From positions 62,001 through 126,000 of the forward strand of contig NZ_FOPY01000013.1 of assembly GCF_900113605.1 (NCBI RefSeq): a stretch of 64,000 nt of DNA. Reading direction: 5' to 3'. The notes under the pieces were generated by a model, which was not told the origin of the DNA, did not search any database, and saw only the letters and a program-made list of their open reading frames with translations. The position numbers were made by a program, and so were the translations under genes. The number at the start of each line of letters is the position of its first letter. Position 1 is the stretch's first letter. Positions 30,307 to 38,507 of this stretch are shown here, one piece after another. This DNA is from Modicisalibacter xianhensis (GTDB taxonomy: Bacteria; Pseudomonadota; Gammaproteobacteria; Pseudomonadales; Halomonadaceae).

Positions 30307-31132
30307 CGTCAGGCTCACCGTCCGCCGCGCCATGCCAGGCCTCGCGCCAGTCAACCATGGCTCGCCACAACTCACGCTTGGCATCGGGCGATTTCGCCAG
30401 CGCCTCAAGGGACGGGCCCTGCCAGCCATCAATGTCCAGCAGGCCACAACGCCCATCCGTCAGTGCCAGCACGGGAGCGAGCGTATCATCCTCGCCAAAG
30501 ACCAGGACGCGCTCGGGCCGCCAGCCTCGGCGGCGCTGACCGTCCACGAAGGCGCGCAGCCCATCGCACGCTTCGTCAAGGGGTGACTCGACGGGTGCTC
30601 CTTCGACCAGCGGCCAGTAGAATTCCTGAAAGACCGGCGCGTTCCTGGGCAGGATACCCGCGGCCTGCAGCAGGTTATCGAGCAGTCGTCGGCTCGTGCC
30701 GTCGAGCGGCTGGCGGCGAGGCACCATGACCAGCCAGCGGCCATCCAGCGCAGCCACCTGCAGCGCGAAGCGCAACGACGCCTGAGTGCGGCGCTCGCCA
30801 GCCTCGGCTGGCGCTGTCTCCCGCGCAGGTGACGCAGTCGGTGCGTCTTCGTCGGCCTCCATGACGCCTTCGGACTCGAGCAATCCACGGGCCCGCTTGC
30901 GCTGACGCTGCGGCGATACAGGCGTGGTTTCTGCCGGCGAGTGCGGCGGTGCCTCGACTGGCGTATCGAGCAGCGCATGCAACCGCTGTGAAGGTGCCTG
31001 CTCGACGGGCGCCTCGGGCTCAAGCCACTCGCAGGCCAGCGTTTCGGCCGCATTCGGCAGGCGATAACGACTGACCCAAGCGGTCAGCCCCATGGCCTCA
31101 AGGTATTGCGAGCGCTGCGGTTCGGTGACCAT
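30296..31132 (-). CDS. holD: Divergent DNA polymerase III psi subunit (HolD-like)
   Basis: A 278-residue protein assigned by pattern and position. Residues 10-22 (YLEAMGLTAWVSR) resemble the clamp-loader-binding N-terminus of E. coli psi (QLQQLGITQWSLR). After a Pro/Glu/Ala-rich linker (about 38-115), RWLVMVPRRQPLDGTSRRLL matches the psi core strand, and SLEALAKSPDAKRELWRAM near 241-259 matches the psi C-terminus (ALTDLRANPTARAALWQQI). Gene order with rimI is the E. coli order. E. coli psi is 137 residues, so this one is twice as long, mainly by the linker and an insert at about 160-230. Role: links the clamp loader to chi and SSB. Confidence 0.72.
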   Translation of the reverse strand: MVTEPQRSQYLEAMGLTAWVSRYRLPNAAETLACEWLEPEAPVEQAPSQRLHALLDTPVEAPPHSPAETTPVSPQRQRKRARGLLESEGVMEADEDAPTASPARETAPAEAGERRTQASLRFALQVAALDGRWLVMVPRRQPLDGTSRRLLDNLLQAAGILPRNAPVFQEFYWPLVEGAPVESPLDEACDGLRAFVDGQRRRGWRPERVLVFGEDDTLAPVLALTDGRCGLLDIDGWQGPSLEALAKSPDAKRELWRAMVDWREAWHGAADGEPDDAS

Positions 31133-31444
31133 TCAGTGGCTGCCACCGCCCCGGCAATTGGGTGAATCCGGACGCGCTCCGCCGCGCGCCTCCCATTCCT
31201 CGGGTGTGTACAGGTGCAATGCCAGAGCATGGACCGGACCGGCTTTCTCGTCGGCCAGAATGGCATAGACCTGCTGGTGGCGCTTCACCGGCATCAGCCC
31301 CTGGAAGCGGGACGACACCAGGGTCACCTTGAAATGCGTTTCCGAATTGGGCGGCGCATGGTGCATGTGACTTTCGTTTTCCACAGCCAAGTAAGCGGGC
31401 TCGAGCGCCTGCAACTTGGTTTCGATCTGTGCCTGGATGCTCAT
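31133..31444 (-). CDS. bolA: BolA family protein
   Basis: A 103-residue protein with the BolA pattern: ENESHMHH early, SETHFKVTLVSSRFQG in the middle and RHQQVYAIL...VHALALHLYTPEEW at the end, including the conserved His residues that bind [2Fe-2S] with monothiol glutaredoxins. A short Gly-rich tail is extra. AGGAGG is present before the ATG though 11 bases away. Its stop abuts the start of the holD-like gene. Confidence 0.92.
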   Translation of the reverse strand: MSIQAQIETKLQALEPAYLAVENESHMHHAPPNSETHFKVTLVSSRFQGLMPVKRHQQVYAILADEKAGPVHALALHLYTPEEWEARGGARPDSPNCRGGGSH

Positions 31445-31507
31445 GCCTGTTTGGCCTCCTGTGGCGTAGCAATCATTGTAACGTGTCGTTCGGGGCAGGC
31501 GATACGC

Positions 31508-32890
31508 TCAGCGGCGAGCGGCCAACGGGATGCGCCATAGGCTCAACGACAGGGCAACCACCACGAAGGCACAGCCCAGCCAAAGGGCCAATTGCAGCGA
31601 CCCGAACGACAATGCCAATACAATACCGAGCAGCGCCGTGCCCAGCGATTGCCCAAAGGTGCGTACCGAAGCCAGCACACCCGAGGCGTTGGCGCTGAGT
31701 TCCAGCGGTACACTGCCGATCATCTCGCGATTGTTGGGCGCCTGGAACAGTCCGTACCCCAGTCCGCACAGCAGCGTGCGCCAGACCACGTCCAGCGGCG
31801 CTGCCGTGTTCGACATCAGGGCCAGCGACAGCATGCCCAACAAAAAGATGACCAACCCCAGCGACGATAGCTTGGTGGGGTTGACCCGATCCGCCAGCCG
31901 TCCGGCCATGGGTCCGGCAACCATCAGCGCCAGCGGCCATGGGGTAAACATCAGGGCAGCCTGCCATGGAGGCAACCCCATCAGGTTCTGATAGAAGAAC
32001 GGCAGACCGACGAAGGCGGCCCCATTGGCAGTGAACGCCAGCATCGAGATCACTGCCGCATAGGAAAAGCGCGGCTCGGCGAACAGCGCCGGCGGCACCA
32101 GGGGGCGCTTCGCCCGGCGCAGCCGCCACACGAACAGGCCGGCCAGCGCGACGCTAGCGAGCAACAGGGCGATGACCTCCCCCATCGCCGCGCCATGGCC
32201 CAGCCGGTCGATGCCGTACACGAAACTGCCCAGCATGGTGGCCGACAGCACGGCCCCCGGCCAGTCGAGCCGGCCCGGCTGAGCCGCTTCACGGGGCAGC
32301 GCCCGGGCAGCCAGCCACAAGGCAACCAGGCCGACCGGAACATTGATGGCAAACAGCCATGGCCAACTGGCCACGGCCAGCAACAGGCCGCCAAGTGACG
32401 GCCCCGAGGCGATGCCGAACGCCACGACCAGCGCGCCGAGACCGATGGCCGACCCCAGCAGGCGCGATGGGAAGATGACCCGGTACATGGAAGGGCCGAT
32501 GCTGAGCATCGCCGCCGCCCCGACACCCTGCAGGATACGCGACAGCAGCAACGTGGTCAGTGACTCCGACAACGCGCAGCACAGCGAGGCCAGCGAAAAC
32601 ACGGCCAAGCCGCCCATGTACAGGCGATGGCGACCCACCCGCCGGCTCAGGGCGGCAAAGGTCAGCAGCGACGATGCCGTCACCAGCTGGTAGGCATTGG
32701 TCACCCAGACGATGTGCGACTCGGCAACCTGCAGCTCGCGGGCCATCGTCGGCAAAGCGATATTGACGATGCCGCCATCGAGTACGGCCATGAGCGTGCC
32801 CATGACCAGCACCAACAGGGCAAGCTTGCGCTGTGACCCCGGCAAGCCATCGTCGTCGGGGCGCGTCTCGAAAAGTCGGCTCAATAGCAT
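31508..32890 (-). CDS. MFS transporter, DHA2 (EmrB/QacA) drug-efflux type
   Basis: About 460 residues with 13-14 hydrophobic segments. Motif A-like GRHRLYMGG and the early LDGGIVNIALPTMARE (motif D1 of the 14-helix DHA2 group) identify a proton-driven exporter. The substrate is unknown. Start is uncertain: ATG at 32890 has no ribosome site and lies directly after a terminator-like hairpin; ATG at 32941 would put that hairpin in the coding region. Preceded by an unusual leader (see findings). Confidence 0.82.
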   Translation of the reverse strand: MLLSRLFETRPDDDGLPGSQRKLALLVLVMGTLMAVLDGGIVNIALPTMARELQVAESHIVWVTNAYQLVTASSLLTFAALSRRVGRHRLYMGGLAVFSLASLCCALSESLTTLLLSRILQGVGAAAMLSIGPSMYRVIFPSRLLGSAIGLGALVVAFGIASGPSLGGLLLAVASWPWLFAINVPVGLVALWLAARALPREAAQPGRLDWPGAVLSATMLGSFVYGIDRLGHGAAMGEVIALLLASVALAGLFVWRLRRAKRPLVPPALFAEPRFSYAAVISMLAFTANGAAFVGLPFFYQNLMGLPPWQAALMFTPWPLALMVAGPMAGRLADRVNPTKLSSLGLVIFLLGMLSLALMSNTAAPLDVVWRTLLCGLGYGLFQAPNNREMIGSVPLELSANASGVLASVRTFGQSLGTALLGIVLALSFGSLQLALWLGCAFVVVALSLSLWRIPLAARR

Positions 32891-32913
32891 AAGAAAACCC
32901 GGCAAGGCCGGGT
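32891..32913 (-). terminator. Terminator-like hairpin immediately before the MFS gene
   Basis: On the minus strand ACCCGGC-CTT-GCCGGGT is followed by TTTCTT and then by the ATG at 32890. It could end the transcript of the upstream small gene or act as a leader attenuator of the transporter. Confidence 0.6.
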
Positions 32914-32936
32914 ATATTGGAAGTATTGGCTTACCC

Positions 32937-32971
32937 GCCATGACCCGTGTCTACTCGCCACGGGTCATGGC
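32937..32971. promoter_or_regulatory. 13-bp perfect inverted repeat upstream of the MFS gene
   Basis: GCCATGACCCGTG (32937-32949) and CACGGGTCATGGC (32959-32971) are exact reverse complements with a 9-base spacer. Candidate operator for a dimeric repressor or RNA hairpin of the leader. No regulator gene is adjacent. Confidence 0.55.
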
Positions 32972-33001
32972 AATGCTGTGCAGTAAGCGTAGAGGCCGGG
33001 T

Positions 33002-33388
33002 TCAGTCTTCGTCGGTTTCCAGCAGGATCGCATCATCGAAATCGGCGATTTCCAGCGGCGCCTCGTCATCGAGGTCAATGGCCAGATAGCTATGCTCGAC
33101 CGTCAGGAAGCGCTGAAACAACGACCAGTCGGTGGACTCAGGCCACTGCCGCTCGTCCTCTTCCCAGGCGCGCAGCTCATTCTCGAGGATATCCATGTAG
33201 CGCTCGCGCACCCAGGCGTCGAGCGCTTCCTCGGTATCCATCTCGGGAATGAGATAAACGGTATTCTCGCGATCGATATCGTCGAGGGTCAGGTCATCGT
33301 TGCCGACCGTCGGCTCCAGCGAGTTGATCCAGTCGACGAACGCCTGGGTTGGCTTGACGCTCAGCGCAGAGCGATTGAGCAGTTTCAT
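33002..33388 (-). CDS. Acidic uncharacterised protein upstream of the MFS gene
   Basis: A 128-residue very acidic protein (many Asp/Glu, ends ETDED), soluble, without signal peptide. It resembles proteins of unknown function found in Pseudomonas and relatives, with the segment AFVDWINSLEPT at the start and a DTEEALDAWVRERYMDILENEL helix in the middle. ATG at 33388 has GAGGAG upstream. It is downstream of lysS on the same strand. No function is proposed. Confidence 0.75.
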   Translation of the reverse strand: MKLLNRSALSVKPTQAFVDWINSLEPTVGNDDLTLDDIDRENTVYLIPEMDTEEALDAWVRERYMDILENELRAWEEDERQWPESTDWSLFQRFLTVEHSYLAIDLDDEAPLEIADFDDAILLETDED

Positions 33389-33462
33389 CGGGAGTCTCCT
33401 CGACATGCGGCCACGACATCGAAACGCTGACCATTATGGTCGCTTGCCGCGCGACTTACCAA

Positions 33463-34965
<1,503 letters not shown>

Positions 34966-35042
34966 TGCTCTGCCTATGAATAGAAAATCGTCGTCGTAAC
35001 TTGCAGCAGTTAATGTCCACGCCAAGGCGCGTCATGAGCGAT

Positions 35043-35140
35043 GCCGAGGCTAGGCATGAAACGGCGAGCCAGCGCAGTTGACTTGTGTGTCAATGAGCAT
35101 GGCGAGCCGTTTCATAACGCCGCCTCGGCGAGCGCAATAG
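35043..35140 (-). repeat. Second nested stem-loop element, 3' of prfB
   Basis: Arms 35043-35065 and 35106-35129 pair over 10 and 8 bp with an unpaired middle. Inside, TTGAC (35078-35082) pairs with GTCAA (35089-35093). The linkers GCGAGCCAGCGCAG (35064-35077) and TGAGCATGGCGAGCCG (35094-35109) are 13/14 and 14/16 identical to those at 16952-16995, while both stems differ in sequence yet still pair. It starts 7 bases after the prfB stop, with the edge motif CTATTGCGCTCGC. Confidence 0.8.
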
Positions 35141-35147
35141 CGCCGGA

Positions 35148-36246
35148 TCAAAGCCCCTGCTTGAGGCTGGCCACGATAAACTGATCCAGATCCCCATCCA
35201 GCACCTTCTCGCAATTGCTGGTCTGCACCCCCGTACGCAGGTCCTTGATGCGCTGATCGTCGAGCACGTAGGAACGGATCTGGCTGCCCCAGCCGATATC
35301 GGCCTTGCTGTCCTCGGCCTCCTGCTTGGCGGCATTGCGCTTGTCCATTTCCAGCTCCCACAGCTTCGCCTTGAGCTGCTTCATGGCGAAGTCGCGGTTG
35401 GCGTGCTGGCTGCGCTGGGTCTGGCAGGCGACCACTACCCCGGTCGGCTCGTGGGTAATGCGCACCGCGGAATCGGTGGTGTTGACGTGCTGACCGCCGG
35501 CCCCGCTGGAACGGTAGGTGTCGACCCGCAGGTCGGCCGGGTTGATCTCGATCTCGAAGTCGTCGTCGATCTCCGGTGACAGGAACACGGAGGCGAACGA
35601 GGTGTGGCGGCGACCGCCGGAGTCGAACGGGCTCTTGCGCACCAGGCGGTGCACGCCGGTCTCGGTGCGCAGCCAGCCGAAGGCATGATCGCCCTGGACG
35701 TGCAGCGTGGCCGACTTGATGCCGGCCACCTCGCCGGCAGATATCTCGACGATCTCGGTCTTGAAGCCGTGATGCTCGCTCCAGCGCAGGTACATGCGCA
35801 GCAGCATGTTGGCCCAGTCCTGGGCCTCGGTGCCGCCGGAACCGGCCTGAATGTCGAGATAGGCGCTGTTGGCATCCATCTCGCCGGAGAACATGCGCCG
35901 GAACTCGAGCTTCTCGAGCAGCGACTCGAGATGGGCGAGTTCCTTCTTGACCTCGTCGACGGTGGCATCGTCCTCTTCCATCACTGCCAGTTCGAGCAGC
36001 TCCTGGTTGTCCACCAGGCCACGATCCAGCGATTCGATGGTTTCGACGACGACCTCGAGCGAGGCGCGCTCCTTACCGAGCTTCTGGGCGTAATCCGGGT
36101 CGTTCCAGACATCCGGATTTTCCAGCTCGCGGGAAACTTCCTCTAGCCGATCTTTCTTCTCGGCATAGTCAAAGATACCCCCTCAGGACGTCTGTCCGCT
36201 CGGACAGGTCCTTGATGAGGTTGTTGATCGGATTGATCTCTTGCAT
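35148..36246 (-). CDS. prfB: Peptide chain release factor 2, with programmed +1 frameshift
   Basis: RF2 of 365 residues, recognising UGA and UAA. The gene is in two frames: codons 1-25 run from ATG at 36246 ([19 protein letters not shown]...) to CTT, then an in-frame TGA at 36169-36171; a +1 shift continues from GAC at 36170 to the stop at 35148. The peptidyl-hydrolase motif [13 protein letters not shown] and the tripeptide region [13 protein letters not shown] (SPF) are intact. This is the classic autoregulated arrangement, not a disrupted gene. Confidence 0.97.
36168..36183 (-). promoter_or_regulatory. prfB frameshift site
   Basis: On the minus strand AGGGGG (internal Shine-Dalgarno, 36183-36178) is followed by TAT and CTTTGAC, the same layout and sequence as in E. 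coli prfB. When RF2 is scarce the ribosome pauses at TGA and slips +1 on CTT. Confidence 0.95.
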
Positions 36247-36386
36247 GGTCGTCCTGTTTGGCGTCCTGCGGAAGCGATTCGATGGCCGGCACGCAGGTGC
36301 CGGCAAAGGGCCGACCATTGTAGCGAAAGAGGGGGATTGCGGCCATCCCGTCGCGCATGAGCCCGAGCCGATGGCAAGGTACGAAA

Positions 36387-36408
36387 AGCCCGGCCATGGG
36401 GCCGGGCT
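36387..36408 (-). terminator. fadL terminator
   Basis: AGCCCGGCC pairs with GGCCGGGCT around 4 bases; on the minus strand it is followed by TTTCGT. It lies 24 bases after the fadL stop and before prfB. Confidence 0.75.
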
Positions 36409-36431
36409 GGCTCTCGATACAGGGATATGGG

Positions 36432-37763
36432 TCAGAAGCGATAGGTCGCCTGGGCACCGAAGCCATGGGCTTCGTTCTTGTAGTCGGCCGTGTATGAAAC
36501 TGCCCCGAATCCATTCAAAGAGTCATCTCGAGACTGACTGATGGTCGTAGTACGCTCAGTCAAGTAGGAGTAGGCAAGATCAACCGTAAAATCGGGGATT
36601 GGCGTCCACCCTGCCCCAACCGAGAAGATACGGCGGTCATCCGAAGGAATCCTGACGCTGCGATCCTCATCATTCGTGGGGGTGTTGTCGATTGCCAACC
36701 CGGTACGCAGCACCCACTGTGGGTTCAACTCGTACTCGGCCCCGACTGCGAAATTCCACGCATTGGAATAGTTTTGTGCTTCGTTGGTGATTTCACCGCC
36801 TCGACTACCATCGACAAGGATACGCTCGAACCGGCTCCAACGTACCCATGAAGCTCCAGCCATTAGCGTCAAGCGATCAGTCATGTCTTGCGTGACGGAA
36901 AAACTCACCGTCTCGGGGGTCGTCAAATCCAGGCTGGCATCGTCTTCTCTCACTACCGTGCCATTGGGTAGCGTGGCTCGGAAATCGCCGGTCAGGGTGT
37001 AGTCCACCTTGGAGCGATAGGTGAGGCCGAGAGTCGTTTCAGGCACCGGCTTGTAGATCACGCCGACATTGTATCCCCAACCGTCATCGTCTCCGTCCAC
37101 GCGTGCATCGATATCACTCGCTGAACTGAAACTGGGATCACTAGGAAGCTGGCGGCGTAATTCGCCTTCTACCTGGTTGTAAGTGATACCTGCACCGATC
37201 GATAACTGGTCGTTAATCTTGTAGGAGAGGGTCGGCTGCGCACTGACAACCTTTACTTCCGTATAGTTGCCGAAGTAACGACCTTGAAAGTCGTCTTCAT
37301 AATCCGTCTTGGAACCGAAAGGCGCATACACTCCAAAACCGAAATGCAATCGCTCAGAGAGGGGTTGAGCGTAGAATGCGAAAGGAACGAGCGTACCGGG
37401 CACCATATCGCCATCGCTACTGCCGGATACCGGCCCCAACGGGAACTGAACACCGTTGGGCAATCCCCCTGTAGCGAGGCCAGAATCTATCGAAGTGCTG
37501 GACTGCACATTGTCTATATCTGTGTTTACGTCCAAATAGGTGGCGCCGGCGGTGACTTGCGCGCGATCCAGAAATGACATCCCGGCAGGGTTGCCAAAGA
37601 CGATGGTGGCATCCTGGACATTCGAACTGCGCCCGGCATGACTGTAGCCTTGCCCGCTAACACTCTGCTCGTTGATCTGGAATCCGCCGGCCACGGCCTG
37701 GCCGGAGATCGCTGCGGCGGCGACAGCGACGGCGATAGTGAGCTTGTTGATGTTATTTTGCAT
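36432..37763 (-). CDS. FadL/OmpP1-family outer-membrane transporter
   Basis: A 443-residue beta-barrel protein for uptake of long-chain fatty acids or other hydrophobic compounds. The signal peptide covers about residues 1-25 (AAAAISGQAVAGG cleavage region). The mature N-terminal plug begins GGFQINEQSVSGQGYSHAG, the FadL hallmark with the NPAGMSF segment after it, and the chain ends in Phe as outer-membrane barrels do. Base composition is a little richer in A/T than neighbours. Transcribed alone; a palindrome upstream is a possible fatty-acid-responsive operator. Confidence 0.92.
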   Translation of the reverse strand: MQNNINKLTIAVAVAAAAISGQAVAGGFQINEQSVSGQGYSHAGRSSNVQDATIVFGNPAGMSFLDRAQVTAGATYLDVNTDIDNVQSSTSIDSGLATGGLPNGVQFPLGPVSGSSDGDMVPGTLVPFAFYAQPLSERLHFGFGVYAPFGSKTDYEDDFQGRYFGNYTEVKVVSAQPTLSYKINDQLSIGAGITYNQVEGELRRQLPSDPSFSSASDIDARVDGDDDGWGYNVGVIYKPVPETTLGLTYRSKVDYTLTGDFRATLPNGTVVREDDASLDLTTPETVSFSVTQDMTDRLTLMAGASWVRWSRFERILVDGSRGGEITNEAQNYSNAWNFAVGAEYELNPQWVLRTGLAIDNTPTNDEDRSVRIPSDDRRIFSVGAGWTPIPDFTVDLAYSYLTERTTTISQSRDDSLNGFGAVSYTADYKNEAHGFGAQATYRF

Positions 37764-37874
37764 AGTTTTCTCGAAATCCTGTTCCCGTAAGGCTGAACGT
37801 TGTCATTACTCTGCTCATACGCAACGGCAGTCTGCCTAACCGTTTTGGCTGAAGGACAAAATCAAGTCAAGAAC

Positions 37875-37886
37875 AAACGATCGTTT
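37875..37886 (-). promoter_or_regulatory. Palindrome upstream of fadL, PsrA/FadR-like
   Basis: AAACGATCGTTT within CAAACGATCGTTTT fits the PsrA pattern (C/G)AAAC-N2-4-GTTT(G/C) except for the last base. A TTGACT that could be a -35 lies 5 bases nearer to fadL (37870-37865), but no clear -10 follows. The rest of 37764-38060 holds no other recognised feature except the merR promoter. Confidence 0.4.
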
Positions 37887-38001
37887 TAATCAACTGAAAG
37901 TGCATCCATTAGTCGTAGGTGTCACAAGCGATCGGCCAGACCGCCACCTGACGGCATTTTCCAAGTTATCGGCCAACATGCGCTTCGCTTGATCCACGCC
38001 C

Positions 38002-38033
38002 TTGACCTTTGTGTAACCCACAGGTTTTAGACT
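38002..38033 (+). promoter_or_regulatory. MerR-type promoter and operator of the copper operon
   Basis: TTGACC (38002-38007) and TAGACT (38028-38033) are 20 bases apart, the long spacer of MerR-family promoters. Within it ACCTTTG and CACAGGT (38005-38011 and 38019-38025) form a dyad with 6 of 7 symmetric positions, as in CueR/ZntR operators. It lies 28 bases before the regulator gene. Confidence 0.75.
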
Positions 38034-38060
38034 GAGGACAACGCGATCAGGAGATCAGCC

Positions 38061-38507
38061 ATGAAAGTCGCAGAACTGGCCAGGGCGGCCGGTGTAACGG
38101 CCGAGACGGTTCGTCATTACACCCGTGAAGGCCTGCTCTCGCCCCGCCGCAACCCTGACAACGGCTACCAGCTTTACGGCCACCACGACCTCAATCGCCT
38201 GCGCTTCATCCAACGAGCGCGCACACTGGGCTTCAGCGTACGCGAGATCAGTGACATCCTCGATCACGCCGATCATGGCGACTCGCCCTGCCCGCTGGTC
38301 CGCGACCTGCTGGCACAGCGCCTGCCGACGATTCGCCAGCGCATTGCCGAACTCGAGGCCTTGGCCGAGCGCATGGAGCAGGCACTGGACACCTGGCAGG
38401 ACATGCCGGATGGCGTCCCCGACGGTCATAGCCTGTGCCGCCTGATCGAGAGTCTCCCCGAAGAGACCCGCCCCCTGTCCACCATGCCTGCAGGAGACTG
38501 CCAATGA
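38061..38507 (+). CDS. MerR-family heavy-metal regulator (CueR/CadR-like)
   Basis: A 148-residue regulator with a MerR winged-helix N-terminus ([20 protein letters not shown]), a long dimer helix (about 80-112) and a metal region. Cys77 at the start of the dimer helix is typical of divalent-metal sensors of the ZntR/CadR/PbrR type, while Cys126 with His123 is in the C-terminal loop. True CueR uses two Cys in that loop. The target, CopA, is a Cu(I) pump, so the effector is uncertain. It overlaps copA by four bases (ATGA) and probably regulates its own operon. Confidence 0.85.
   Translation: MKVAELARAAGVTAETVRHYTREGLLSPRRNPDNGYQLYGHHDLNRLRFIQRARTLGFSVREISDILDHADHGDSPCPLVRDLLAQRLPTIRQRIAELEALAERMEQALDTWQDMPDGVPDGHSLCRLIESLPEETRPLSTMPAGDCQ

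Noticed and set aside
30835-31060. The Pro/Glu-rich stretch in the HolD-like gene as a TonB-type linker
   Set aside because: There is no N-terminal membrane anchor, and the flanking blocks match psi better than TonB.
35148-36246. prfB as a pseudogene broken by a stop codon
   Set aside because: The in-frame TGA is at the exact programmed frameshift context, so the gene is functional.
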